A stretch of 64,000 nucleotides of DNA. Source: Aphelocoma coerulescens. Taxonomy: Eukaryota > Chordata > Aves > Passeriformes > Corvidae. Position numbers and translations under genes: made by a program. Below the pieces are notes generated by a model. It ran no database searches, was not told the DNA's origin, and saw nothing but the letters and a program-made list of their open reading frames with translations. Positions within the stretch are counted from its first letter, which is position 1; each line of letters begins with the position of its first letter. Of this stretch, positions 35,101-48,245 are shown piece by piece. The stretch is from NCBI RefSeq assembly GCF_041296385.1, contig NW_027184085.1, positions 7,559,301 through 7,623,300 on the forward strand. The letters run 5' to 3'.

Positions 35101-35763
35101 TAAGTCTTTGGGTCAGAGAAAGTGATTCTCATATGTATTTGTTAAGTTTCTGGTCTAAATTAACACTTCTGTTGGGAACACAAGAATTTTCTCCCAAATG
35201 TATAATTATTTTTTTTCTTCATATCTTGAACATGCCTTGTAGAAAATTAAAGTTGATTTAAAGATTTTAAGACTCAGAGAGTTGACTCAATCAAAATAAA
35301 CCATACTGTAATTTTAGACTTAGTTTGTCTAATGTGATATTCTGTGTTGTCTTTACTTCCTAGACTAAAATGCCCCCTGCCATCAGATATTTTTTCTTCT
35401 GGTAGATAATAATAAAGGGCAAAAAAAAATTCCTAACTTTCCTTTGCAGAAGTTACCTATATAGCATCCCTGAATCTATTTCTGAAAAAAGTTTCACGGC
35501 CTCCACTCTTTTTTTTTAACTCTTCCAGAGCCTTCACATTTTAGCACTATTCAGTTTGTAAAATGGGCAGTTGGAAAAAGCATTGTTTTGATTTAACACC
35601 CTCACTAAAGCCCTATGGATAAGTCACATTTGTCTCCTTTTCCTCATTAAGCCTTTGCTCCTGGAACTCACAATCCTTTTGGTCCAGGAAATCAGAGAGG
35701 GAATTTGCCATGCTGGCAGTACAGCCTGAATTCTTCATGTGTGTTGTTGCTGTTGTGTTCTGG
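32107..35763. other. Non-coding unique DNA
   Basis: Chance frames up to 92 codons (34581-34859, plus). An imperfect direct repeat is at 33530-33591. A stretch near 33197-33230 vaguely recalls reversed CR1 but is too poor to call. Confidence 0.5.
33530..33591 (+). repeat. Imperfect direct repeat of about 30 bp, two copies
   Basis: GAAGTGGAGCTAAAGCAGCA at 33530 and GAAGTGGAGGTGGAGTGAAG at 33561 (followed by CAGCATGAAAT) are related units, both ending in AGCAGCATGAA. The unit is internally built from GAAGTGGAG-like words, suggesting local slippage. Confidence 0.7.
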
Positions 35764-35806
<43 letters not shown>

Positions 35807-35850
35807 TATCTATATATATAGAGAGAGATAGATATATATACATATACACA
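35764..35850. repeat. Compound (TA)n-(GA)n-(TA)n microsatellite
   Basis: About 18 TA units (35768-35804), GGTATC, TA units, GAGAGAGATAGA, then TATATACATATACACA. Two minus-strand frames cross it as isoleucine-tyrosine repeats and are artefacts. Confidence 0.95.
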
Positions 35851-36094
35851 CTCTTGCTTTCTTCCTGTTATTGTTGTGAGACCGCATTTGGGGAAAGGAG
35901 GGAAGGTGAATGCAGGACCTTCAGGAAGAAAGGAGCATTTGAAGGAGTGGAACGTGGAGACAGGATGTTCCAAGCATAACAGGAACATAAAAAGGAATGA
36001 AACATCATTTTGGACAAGCAGAAAAGGGGAGAGGAGACAAAAATGTTGAGTCGTTGGCAAGCACTAAATCAAAGAGGGGGGCCTTGAAGTCAAG

Positions 36095-36195
36095 GGCAAT
36101 GCCTTCCATTATATCAATACAATTAATGGCATCCTTTTCAGTTATTTGCATTAACAGCAAAGTTAATGCCGGCAAAGATCAATGCTGAGATTAGT
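36095..36195. promoter_or_regulatory. Candidate conserved non-coding element
   Basis: AATACAATTAATGGCATCC, TCAGTTATTTGCATTAACAG and CAAAGTTAATGCCGGCAAAG pack three TTAAT/ATTAA homeodomain-type cores and an ATTTGCAT octamer into about 70 bp. Function is inferred from motif density only. Confidence 0.25.
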
Positions 36196-37198
36196 GATGT
36201 CCAAATCAACATGCTTTTAAGCAAATTATTTCCACTGTCTGAGTCCCTCTCCTAGTTAGTAGCATGAATCTTTGGTGGTGTCTGCAGCTCCATCAGTAGA
36301 TGCCTCTTAAGGGCTGCTGTCTCTTAAATATAGTCCTCCTAACATTAGTACCACTTGCACAGTAAGCAGGAATATCAGGTCAATAGATCCACTCAGTGTG
36401 GATGCCCTGTACATCAGCAACAATGGCCAGAAGCAAAATGTTCCTTTTGCATTAGTGATTAATATTACTATTATTATTGAGAATATTTTAATTTCCTTTT
36501 CTCTTTGATTGTCTCTCACACAATCTGATTATTGTGTTTATTCCTTCTAAAAAAATGAGCCTGTTGTCCTGGAACATTAAACCCAAACAAATAAATCACA
36601 CCAAATCCCATGAACCATCTCTACCCATGTTGCAAAGGCAAAGTAATCAGGCAGCTGTGGTCAGTAGCAGTTCCATAATGTGATGACAATGTTCTTACTC
36701 CCAACAGGAGGCTTGTGAGCTTAAGACTTTCAAAAGCAGATTCAAAAAGATGCCTTTGGGTGGGAGCTGGTGGGAATAAAGCTAAATCTGTGTATCTCAA
36801 AGTACCCCAAAAACCTCTTAAGGAAAATACCCTTGACAGCAGTGACCCAAAATATTCTGCATTATTACTCAGTCTTGAGTACTCGGCTGAGTGTTGTTCC
36901 CTGTTCAGCTATTCCTGTATCGTCTTCTCTGCCTTTGGGCCCTCATATGGAACTTAGAAGTTCTCCAGCTTTGGTTCTGCCCCTACAAACATTTATCCTT
37001 GACAGACACGGAGTGCCTTGGCACCCTGAACATGCACGATAGCCAGTGACAGTGCTCTCTGCAGCTCCGCCGAGACACACCCACAGTACTCGATGTAGCT
37101 GCTGGCAACTCTGGGCTGCAAAGATTTTGGAGAGGCCTGATCAAAGTAATTTAGACAGCGTTTTTCTACTGAAAAATCATGTTTTTTAAAAAAATGCC

Positions 37199-37214
37199 TT
37201 TTTTTTTTTTTTTT
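37199..37214 (+). repeat. 16-base T run
   Basis: T tract followed by CCCCAAG, which together resembles a splice acceptor, but no coding frame of interest follows. Confidence 0.9.
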
Positions 37215-40200
37215 CCCCAAGAGAAATCATCAGGGAAGTCTCCTAGATTCAGGCTTGAATTTCTTTTGAAAATTAGTGACAGTGAGAGACAGAGAACTCT
37301 GGAATAGCAGGCTTTCAGGAAGTTATCCAAAAAATTCCTTTTTTGCTGATCAGTCAGTTATTCTCTAGAATTTCCTTCTCTTTTTTTTTTTAATCATTAC
37401 AATAAATCTGTGTACTTTGTGAGTCAAATTTTCAGTTTGCTAACAAGTTACAAAATTTGAGAGGATTGTATAAGAAACATCTTTTTAAATACCATTCTGT
37501 TGGAAGACATGATTTCAAATTAATCTTAAGTGCGGACCGTTGGCAAGACAGTTTTGCTGGTAATAATAGAACAAGGTTTTGATGATATACCAAAGATATG
37601 AAAAATATACCCAGAGCCCTAAGACTATATATGAATGGAGCACTAGAGGTATCAGTAACAGTGGTATCAGTACATTTTCTGATGGCTGGATAGGAAGGTG
37701 GACCATGATGGGCAATATCTTTGGCTATCAGTTAGTATAGGATAAACATTTCACAAAGAAATATTTGTTACAATTAAATACTGTGGTTTTGGCACCTTGA
37801 AGAACTGTATGACCTACTTGGATTCTAATTTCTTTTAATTTCTAGAGATCCTGTCACCTCCCTCACAAAACAGCAATGTCTTCCCCCCTACACATGGTGT
37901 TTTGTGACACTAAGACATAGTGTCAGATAAGCAGAGTGCTTTCTTGCAACCCTTTTCCTTCCTGATAGCCCCCAGCCCTTGCTAGGCTATTAAGGAAAGC
38001 CAGAGGAAGGTGAAGGGAACGTCTTTGGGCCCTGGTTTAATTCAGAGCACCTGCTGTCTTCCTAGGTGCCAGAATTGTATAGCCTTGTTGGGAGCCAGGA
38101 TGTAATAGCTGTGCCTGATAAATAGCAGCACTAAACGTGCTACAGCAAAGGTTTTCTGTACTATAATAATTGTAGGCGCTGACTTGGTGCAATATATCTT
38201 TGCCAGCGTGTAGTGACAGAATAAATAGCTGTTTTTAACTATAGGATCAGGAAAAGCTAATGCAGTGATTGAGGGAAAGTATCCAGCTAAATGTAGTCTG
38301 TCTTTGTTGTGCCGTCCTTCCAGCCTGGCTTTACCCATGCTGAGGGGGGGATGGAGGGACTCCAGCCTCGCTGGCATCCACTGCTCCTCCTGCACCCCGC
38401 AGGGCTGGTTCACACCCAGGGTGCATTGTCAGGGTGGTGTCTGCCCCTGTGATGGCTCCTGAGCAAAGAGAATGAGGAGGCAGAGAGGAGGCAGAAAGGA
38501 GGCTGAGAAACCGAACATTCCTGGAAGCTGTTGGAGGAGAAAAAAATCAAGGTCGTGAGTTCACAGTCTTTGCAATCTGGTCAGTCTTTGTTGGCCAGGA
38601 GAAAATTAATGTGAGTCCAGCCCAATTCCTGGCAGGATTTCCCTCACACAGAAGGGTGCCAGAATGGTTGGTCACCATGTTGACAGTCCTGCAGGGACCA
38701 GGATTGAGAGGGGGCTGGTATCTAAGCTAATGTCAACTATTTTTTCCTGCCCATACCTGGGATATATTATCTTGCTCAGGTGGTTGTAGGATATTTCACA
38801 CAGTCACTTTCTTCCCTGCTGTGGTTTTTTTTTTGGAAATAAAATAAGCACTATACCAAAGAAGAGCTGTCATTGATGCCATGCTTCCAGGCAACAGCTA
38901 TCCGGAAAAAAAATCAGACTTTGCGAAGTGTTGTCAGGGAAGAGAATCCCTTGTGGAAGATCTGCTTGGGGTATAAGAGATAAATATTTTCCTTCTTGGG
39001 TTCTGCAGTTTCATGTAAATCGATTTCTTATGAAAGATTAAGGTACAATAGGAGTAACTAGCAAGGGCCCTTTGGAGCATGGGCAAGCACAGAAGGGAGA
39101 GGCCTTGCTCCAGCTTGACTGTCACTGCTGCTGGCAGGAGGTCAAAGAAGGTGAAGCCTTTTGCTTCCATCCAGGGGCTGACCCAAGATGAGGGTTCCCT
39201 CCCACCCTTTCCAGGGCAGTGTTGCATTTGCTCTGCCCTGCTTTGCAGACTATTTTTCCTTCCATTTATCTTTTCTGTGGCTTTGCCTGCTCTTGCTGCT
39301 TGTGCTGAGAGTACACTTTGCATAATTTATCTCTTTCCTAATGAGGAGATGAAGTCCTGGCTGCAGCTAATGGCACTGAATTAGCTCACCTGCAGTCTGA
39401 GCACTGGATCTCATTTACCAAACCTGCTCTGAGTGTCTGCAAGCTCCTGCCTGCCTTTGAGGTACACACCTTGGAGATGTGGCTAGATGGTCAAGAGAGT
39501 GTTCAGGGGGGAAGAGTTTTTAGTCAGCTGAGACTAAGGTGTTTGAATGTTAAGTTGATCCTTCTGCTACAGTGAATGCCATACTCTCCTGAGTCTGTCT
39601 TGAGTGGTCACCAGGGACGAGTAGACCCAGAAAGAAAAGGTCTGCTTGAACATCAGATCTGGTAATCACTGTACCTGCATCCTTTTCATGCACACAAGCA
39701 CTGTGTTTCAGGCAGGTCAAGGAAGCCTGCACATTGCTAGAGCTTTAATTGGTTCTAGTGATTTGTAAATGTGTTTCTCCTACAGCAAGGAAAAAGAAGT
39801 AAACAAAAAACAAAATTTCATTGAGGAGAGATTGGGTTTTGGAACTTTAAAAAAAAAACCCAAACCAAAACAAACCCAAATGAACCAATCTAAAAGGCAA
39901 CCAAATCCTTCCAGCAGCATTTCCTCTGTAAGGCATCAAAACCTATGGATGATTGTAGGAACATTTTAAAGGTAGGAAATGAATCCATGTAAAACTTGGT
40001 GACCATCATCTTATTCAAGAAGTCAAAGTTTCATGAATTTGGTAAAAGAGTGCAGGAATCCTTGGAATTTTCAGGATATTTAAAATGCGGTTCTTGATTC
40101 TTGGCTATGAATTCCATCCTTATACTCTGTCTGTGGGGCAAGGGGTAGCAAATAGAATACAATTCCGTGTTCATGCTGCATACATCAGTCTAAAGTAAAT

Positions 40201-40984
40201 TCCATGGCAGTCTTATAGGGCTTTTTATGTAAGAGCAAGTGTAGAATCCTGTTGAGCCAAACTAGAGATTCACAGACTAGCAGAATATCTGACTGTGGCA
40301 AGTGGCACACACTCGGGCAAAAGGTACCAAAAAGAAAGTAGCCTGACAGTGACGGCACTCTTTCATTAAACAGCTGTATTTTGGGCAGTGCTGTCACGCC
40401 TGTAAAGTATCCTCATCATCCCACACAAAAATTAGGAGTATTGACTAAACTTGTTCCACAAGCAGCAGAGAGAAAGTGACATCACAGGAAGATAGGAACT
40501 ATCTTACCCGAAGACATGTAACTTTTCCTGGCCAAAATCATCTGATGCTTTAACTGAAACTTCCTCATAACTGAGCCAAATTTTTTTCTGAGTGAAGTGT
40601 TTTAATACTGTTGTCATACCTGTACTAACTTTTTTCTTCTGCACTCTAAGAAGGAACAATTCTTTCAACTGTTTCTTGTGGGCAATGTTTTCTCAGCCTC
40701 TAACTCATGCTCCTCTGAATTCACTGATCAATCCACACATTTCTTCAAGGAGACTGCCAAACCTTGGTTCAGCTGGGGCTTTTTCAGTACAAAAGGGTGT
40801 AAAAACTGTTCATCTTTTTTCTGCCATAGTCTAGTTTTAGCCACTTGAGTTAGGAGGCATAGTGAACAGTGTTAATGCACTGCCCTGTGCTAAAGACTGC
40901 ATCAGTGCCACTAGAGGATATTAAATATTTCATGGTTTGTTCTTGTTTCTTTTCTCATCATACTGTACAATTTCAGCATCTTGT

Positions 40985-41096
40985 GCCGCCTAGAAGAGGT
41001 TGCTTTAGATAATAATGACTGGCTAATGTAAGGCAGAAAAACTCTTGGATCATTCTTGTGGTCTCTTCTGGCCCTAAATTTTTGAATCTTCTGTTG
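40985..41096 (+). mobile_element. Degenerate CR1 3' end, sense
   Basis: TTGGATCATTCTTGTGGTCT, CTTCTGGCCCTAAATTTTTG and AATCTTCTG match the CR1 3' terminal wording (GATGATCATTGTGGTCCCTTCTGGCC, then an AATCTATGAATCT tail). The 5' limit is uncertain; AGAAGAGGTTGCTTTAGATA upstream may still belong to it. Orientation is plus. Confidence 0.6.
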
Positions 41097-44000
41097 TATT
41101 TGCTTGTGTTTCTAATCCATTCTAATCCATATGCATCCACGTGTGTGATGAATGTTAATGTAGATAACTACCTGTACAATTATCCTTATAACAATCATTA
41201 CACATGTTTTTGTGGTTGCACTTACACAAAAATCCGTGTGTCTGGGTATGTGAAAAACATCCATAGAGACAACACTCGGAAGCACCCAAGTGTTTTCCAA
41301 TCCAAGGATTAGGGGATGGGTTTGGCCTGGCTGTTTCTGTTACAGGAGGGAAAGAATGGAACTGGGGGCAGATCCTTGAAAAAACTGATCTTCCTCTTTA
41401 CCTTTGCAGTCCTCGAAGAGTGATGGATGTAGAATTAGTGGATCATTTTTCCAGCACACCCAAATTGTCCCTAGATGAGAGCAGGCAGGTGGAGGGGCAG
41501 AGCCATTTAGCTGCCCCTAGCAATGTTCTTCTCTGGGCAAGCAACCAGGTTTCTGGCCAGAGCCATCCCTGCATACACCTGCAAGTGTTTAGATAGGAAT
41601 TTCATCGCACCATATCAGTGAAAACCATCCTCCAGGACAAACATGTGCAGGAGAGCAGCAGTCCCAAAAGCAGCCTAAATACCAGGAAAATTGCCAGACC
41701 CTGCTGCACGCTAGACATATGCTGAAAGCATCTCTAGACCATGACGAGATCCATGAATCCCTGGGCTTCATTTTCTTCCAGCCCCCTGTTCATATTCATG
41801 AGTTCAGTGGCTTTCAAGATAGGTTTTGTTCCATCTTCTGTCCTCCTTTCCAAGGCAAGAGAACCACAGGCACTCTGAATTCACAGACTTCTGTGTATTC
41901 TTGAGTTAGAAAGAAATTGTTGGAAAATGGAAATCACTTGTGATTCTGGATGTCTCTCTGTTTGATTGATTTTTTTTTTGGATTCCCTATCACCACTTCT
42001 ACCCTGCTAGTCTCCCCCTCCTCCCTGCCTTTTGGGAGCAAAATCTCTAAGCATGGAGACAAAAATTGTACTGGAAATCAGCAACTGGGTACTTGCTCTG
42101 TAAATTTCAAATGCTGATGCATTTCTGTGTTAGCCAAAAATAGCAACGAAACCAACAATAACAACAAAAACAACAACAAAATGTTTAATGCAAATCACTT
42201 GCCACTGACTCTTTTCCAAAACAGAAACATTTACTCTATAGTGCAGTGCAGCTGGCTGCTGGCCCCCTGTGGAGATTTCTGACTAAGGTACCATTTAGAA
42301 ACAATTTGGCTGATCCATCTTATGTATTTTTGGCAGATCTTTTCCCTCATTCCTTCTTTACTAAGAAATTACGACAGATGAGCCTCAGCTACAGATATCA
42401 TTTGCTAGATTCTCCTAGAGGATTATTTTAAACCTAGACCACCTGTAGATGTCCTATTCATCCTTTGGACACCTGTCCCAAGATCAGACAACTTGTGGCA
42501 ACCCTATCTGTAAACTCCAGAGCACTTCCTCTGGGATTCTCCAATACTGGTAAAATCCAGGTCCTGCTGAATTCAGTGGCAAAGCTGTGGCAACACTTTG
42601 TGCCCAAACCCTGTTCATCCACATGATGATTCTCAAATTATGGAGATGCCCATTGAATCATTTGTTTATCGATTCATCCCATCTTCATAGAGACTTTCTT
42701 CTCATCAAACTTTATTCAGTATTTCTAACTGGGGTCAGTATTAAGTTTAACTCAGGTTGCAATTCAGTCCCTTGGCAATTTGACCAATGGCTCAAGAAGA
42801 GCCATTATTTTGTGAGGTAACACCAGAAGAAGCCTAACACAACTAATTTAGGCGTCTTGCCTTAAGAAAACTGTGGTTAAATTCAAATCCTTCGGAAAAC
42901 ATAAGGCTGTGTCCAACACTCTCCATAGCCTCTCCAGCTGCCCATTTTTGTGCTGTCTCTATCTGTACCTTCATAATACTCAGGTGAAAAAAGTGTTCAT
43001 CTATTGTGACCTTCATGTAGTCACTTAATCTCAGTGCTAGAGTTCCTGTAACTTTCCATCCTTTCCTATCCATCATCTCTGCTTACACTGTGGAGTCTTT
43101 AGGCAGCTTAAGCTTCCTGGTAGCACTAAAATATAAATCATAAATTATATTAAGGTCATCTCTCCTCTCCAATATTGTATTTAAACAAAACATATATGGT
43201 TTTTCAGCTGCTTTTCAACCATTGTTATCTTACCCTTTTCAGGCTAAAATGAGAGCTCTTACTGGATTACATTCAACACACATAAAATTTAGGTGTCTGC
43301 AAGTAAGGTGCTGAGGTTAATCTGGTCATCTAGATGTTTCTATAGACAATGAAGGAAAAGGACCATCACAGAATAGAGTTTTTCTTGTATATTATGAAAC
43401 TATGACTAAGAACAAAAGAAAGCTTTCTTTGGAGATATGTGCATCTCTTTATTTGTTCATGGAAGAAGTTGGAATGATTAGGTTAAACTAAATACTGCAC
43501 TGTTAAAATTCCAATTGACAGAGATTAAATGAATCATATGCTAAATACACACACTTCTTACTGTGTCTGTTTTATCCAGTGCCCTGGATAAGCATGACAT
43601 TTCTGCTTCTATATTTTCTGATTCAGACCCATTTTTCTTATTGATCGTCTTTTCTTTCCCTTACAAGCACAGGACAGCATTGTTGGAAGTATCATTTTTT
43701 AAACAGGTGCTGTCGTAGCAGACCCTAAGACACAAAATGCAGCTCTAAAGGTGTCATGTAAGGCTGGAAATGCCTGTGATTGTGCAATCATGAAACATTT
43801 CTTCTCATCCCGAGTTTACCATACATTTCAGTTTTGGTGACAGCCCAAAATTTCTCTGTGCTAACTTTCCTATTAAATGAAAACAGCCCACTTACGCATC
43901 TCTGTTTCCCCCTCAAAGATATTTTTGTTGACATGTTTGAAACTTTGAGATTACATTGATCTTTCTGAAGGTTGAGAAATTAGCACGTTTTACCAAAGTC

Positions 44001-47000
44001 ACTCTAAGGATATCTGCTATTTTTACTTCATTTCACACATCATGTGGTGATTCTTGAAGGTGTAGTCTATGACATATAGTGACATGATTATGCAAAGATT
44101 GCCAAATATGTTTTAGACAAAGATTCATTACCAAGAAGCTCGAGTAACCTTCCATGATAGACAGTAAGATAAAATATTTCAAAGATTTTGTTTTAAAATA
44201 ATTAGATTTTAGAGGTGGCTGCCTATATATTATACACATAGAATTTTGCACACAATTCTTTCAATGAACTCAAAAAGAAGAAGTGCATTGTCCAAAACCC
44301 ACTGACATTAAAGAGAAGCTCTCTGACTTGAAACTTACCTGCCTCGACAAGAATGAACTCAGACATGCTAATTTAACATTTTACTGTTCTGTTTTCTTTC
44401 TTTGATTATCTCATGTGATCTTTCTCTCTCATATTCTAGTTTAAAAAGTACAGTCTTATAAGATTTACAATGATGGATTTTTTTGTTTTTCTTCTTCTGT
44501 TAACTTATTGTCTGGCTATAAACTCATGATAAATTTCAGACCTAAAATGTGCCAAAGTCTACAAACCCAGTGGATCACCACATGGGATGAATAAAAAGCA
44601 GAGCTGCTATTTGTCTGCCCTTGGAGCTAATTAGTAACTGCAGCTCATATCTCCCTTATACCTTGGATATTCAGACATGAGCAGAAGATGGTTACATTTC
44701 AGTGTGTCTACTTATGTCTCACTTATTATTAATTTCTCTCTAAGATGTTTCTCATTGCTCCAAACTGTAGATCAAAGTGATTCAGATGTTATCTGGATCC
44801 TCCTAAATTCCAGGTAGCAATATGGGAAGGGTTAGCTGCATACCCATACAGGACTGACCTCCTGCCTCTCAGCAGGGCAAACATGCATCTTTACCAGCTC
44901 AGCTTGAGTTGATCCTGCCTTCTAGTGAGGGAAACCGAGCTTTGGAGCTCCCTTCCAGCCCTGTTGTCTCTGATTTCCTTCAGGGAAAAGGAAGCTCTCC
45001 AAAGCAATTTAGGGTGGGGTCTCTGGAGAATGAAGTATACTTTCTGCAAAGGGCAAAGCAAGGAAGAACTCATTCTGCTAAAGTTATTCAATGCTATCCC
45101 CTGCCAACATTTACTTAATTATCTTTCTGTTCTATAATGGCAATTGAGTTACGGCTCTTTCCTGGAACTTCTATATCCTTCCCTAGTGAATGTGTTTGTG
45201 TGTGTGTTTTAAAGAAGAATAAATTGAGTCCAATCAGTTGTGCTTTGCCCGAGGCAGAATTTATGATGGCCTCATTGGAGAAAGAAGCCATGAGGCAGGA
45301 CAGGACAGTACTGCTGCTATATTTTAGCTGTTAAATATGCATCATAAACTGAATGCTCTTCTCTCCATACTCTTCAAAAATCTGTCTCAGGGATATTGTT
45401 GCCTCTTGTCAGGATCGTGCACTGCCTAAATGTTTCATTCCTCTGTACTTGCTCAGCTCCTCCAAATTACTTCAGACCTTGTGGTCTGCATTCACCCAGA
45501 CCTCAGGCACACAGATTGGATGTTTCAACTCCATCCCCTCGCTGCAGAGTCAGTTCGATGTCCATATAAAAAAGAAGGGTGATCCCCTGCACAGCACATT
45601 TGCCTGGTGAACTGAAGGCATCATTTTCTCTATTATCCACTTTCTCCGGTGTTAGTTTGGAGAAGACAGCTGGATGGGAATCTTCTCAGCTAATTTTAGT
45701 GCTAGTGAAAGGGAAGGTTCTCAATCGAGGTTACTATTCATAGCTCTCTATCGTCAATAGGGAGACACAGGCACCTTTGCAAGCCTTTGGATGACGCCTC
45801 TTGCAGCACAGAACGATTCACTGCATGGGGCACCTGACTCCCTGTTGATGATTCTGCAAGTGGAGATGCCTAGAACAAACCTGGTGTCTGAGCTTTTCTG
45901 GTTAGATTTTAGTGAGCTGAATCTATCACTCAGTTGCGTACCTGACAGATGAGAATGGGCTGACTTCTCTGGAGATGTTTGAAGGATATGTGCACTCCAA
46001 GTTGTTGCTCAGATGGTATTTCAGTGAGGCCACAGTAGATACTGAGGATTTGTACCTTTTACTTCTCCAAGAGCTTTTCCCAAGATCTCCTAGTTAATAT
46101 TACAAGTAGCATCAAAGTCAGTTTACTCCTCACTTTCATAGCCTACACTGATATAATTACAGAAACACTGCTCCTACAACAACTCTAAGAAAGCCACCAG
46201 CCATCAGCTGTGTGCAGGAGTAACAGCATAAAAGAACAAAAACTATAATCACTTTCCTTGCAGGAGATTTTTGAAAATTAGAATGCATGGGAACCCTAAA
46301 TTTCAAGTTTTAGAGGGTTCTACTAGAGCTAACTTTTCGAGATACTTTTCACATATTATTGTTAATGCTTCTCTGCTGCATGAGGAGACTCCAGGCTGAA
46401 ATAAAGGTCTGCTGTGCTGCCCTTTATCAGAAGACAATGCATTCATGGCAATATAATGTAAATAAAGAAAGAAAAGATGAAATATTTTGTCAGTTACTGG
46501 TCGTGTGATCAGGAAAAAAAATGGCACTTAAAGAAACACTTGACAGCATTCCTCCAACTCCCTAGTAATGAATAGTTTCCAGTTCCCAAACAAGAACAGA
46601 CAGAGTGTAACTGAACATAGGCCCAAGGTGCCTTTGCACTAATCCTTATGTCCTAGGGTTATTTGGCTTTAGTTTTATTTAGTGTCAAGTTTTACTTCTA
46701 TAAAGAGAAAAGAGGGGAAAAAAAAAGAAAATAAAAAAGGTAGAGCTGATGAATTTCCCCTCTTCCTATGGAATGAAGTGCCAGTACCTGTTGAGCTGCA
46801 TCTTCATCGCTGCCTTGGGGGTATTTGATTTCATGAATCTGATTAAATTATTCTGCTTTCAGTATTTCTTTAATATTGCTTTATAAAATATACTCCTAGT
46901 GGCTTCAGTAGTAAGAGCACTTGCTGTACTTTCTTTAAAGCTTGCACTGCCCCTCATGAGACTGGTGGGAAGAGCCCTTATTAAAGAGTTCAGTCATAAA

Positions 47001-48039
47001 AGCTTCTTCCTCTAGAAGTGCTTTGAAACAACTGAAACACACACATACTTTTTCACTATGATTATAGAGGCACCCATATTAATGCCTTTCAGTGTACTAT
47101 ATGGACATCTCTGATTTAATTGGTAGAAAACCTCCTTCTGCAGAAATTTCAGAACATTGTCATCTGATCAAAGTCACTAACTGATGGGACACCATTTCTC
47201 CCCCCCCCCAGTGGTGAATACCTGGAATTTGTTCTGTGGCAAAATGTTGCATTTTTATATCATGGGGGTTTCTGAGGCTCTGACCTTATGTAGGTTAAGG
47301 CACTGCATGAACATTCAGTGAGGGACTGTCCTGGTGGCAAGGGGTGCATAGACCTCATGAGAAGCATGGATAAAATCAAAGTGGATGGAAAACAATGGAG
47401 AGAGGGGATTAAGTGAGGCCAAAGTGAGTGCCAAAGGAAGGGCAGAGCTGAGGGAAAAACCCTTCCTCTCCCCCACTTGCCTAGTACTGCTGTACTGTTA
47501 CTGGTTAAAGATCCTTTTCAAATAGGAAATTGTCTGTCCTGTTGCTGTTCTGTGCCCCTTGATCTGCTGTCAGTTCTGGCCATAGGGACTAAGGACACTG
47601 GGCCTTCAAAACCACGTAAGAGTACTAGGAGCAAAAGTTCCAAGGCAAGTCTTCAAAGCCGAAAGTGAGGAACCCAGCTCTTCTCTTTTCTGTGCATTAC
47701 CCATAGAACACATAAAGCGTGAACAAAATATTATATAATATACTGCTCACAGAATATATACCAATGTACTGAAGAGACCGGCTCTTGATCAGTCTCTATC
47801 TCCTCAGTCTGATCACATGCTCATAGAAATTTCTATTTTTTATATCACTTGGATGCATGCAGTGTGATGTGCAGGGAAACACGGCCCTGTCTTCTACCTG
47901 GTTCTTAACTGGGAAATTATCCATCTTATTGCTGCTGATGAAAGCCCTTTATTGCTATTAAATGTCTGCAAATAACACCTAAATTGCATTGCTTCTCTGA
48001 GGCACTTATTATATACCTATATAAATGTATATAATAATT
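41097..48039. other. Non-coding unique DNA
   Basis: Frames stay below 86 codons and none is recognisable. A CAA-type repeat lies at 42149-42181, a short GT run near 45197, and a 10-base C run at 47200-47209. No RNA genes or recognised transposons. Confidence 0.5.
42149..42181 (+). repeat. (CAA)n/(AACA)n short tandem repeat
   Basis: AACCAACAATAACAACAAAA followed by further ACAACAACAAA units. Moderately pure. Confidence 0.85.
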
Positions 48040-48215
48040 GTTAGGAGCAACTCACGCATCTACTGCTGGTTTGCAAGATAAATGACATTAATCAATAGGA
48101 TGCCTACAGAACTTTTGGTGAGTCATTTGTTATGTTAATTGAACCACTTAAAGTAAACTGTCAATGAACAGAGATTTTTGACAGCTGAGATGAGACGTGG
48201 GGCTAATTAGTCAGT
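48040..48215. promoter_or_regulatory. Candidate conserved non-coding element with PBX/HOX- and MEIS-like sites
   Basis: GATAAATGACATTAATCAAT at about 48079 contains a PBX/HOX-like TTAATCAAT. ATGTTAATTGAACCACTTAA near 48132 adds a second homeodomain core, TTTGACAGCTGAGATGAGAC near 48177 contains TGACAG (MEIS type) and an E-box CAGCTG, and GGCTAATTAGTC follows. This is a dense set within 150 bp, immediately before an A run. Inference only. Confidence 0.25.
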
Positions 48216-48223
48216 TGCTATTC

Positions 48224-48245
48224 AAAAAAAAAAAAAAAAAAAAAA
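48224..48245 (+). repeat. 22-base A run
   Basis: Homopolymer A tract after GCTATTC. No retroelement is recognised upstream, so a retrocopy tail is not supported. Confidence 0.93.

Larger units (their letters stand above)
35851..40984. other. Non-coding unique DNA
   Basis: The best frames are 123 codons (38042-38413, minus) and 129 codons (38934-39323, minus), both in locally G+C-richer patches and both without recognisable motifs. T runs lie at 37199-37214 and 37381-37391. An A/C-rich stretch lies at 39848-39880. Confidence 0.5.

Noticed and set aside
38042..38413. 123-codon minus-strand frame
   Set aside because: No recognisable motifs; explained by a locally G+C-rich patch at 38310-38460.
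38934..39323. 129-codon minus-strand frame and its 101-codon plus-strand partner
   Set aside because: Antiparallel overlapping openness over the same DNA with no known domain points to composition and not coding.
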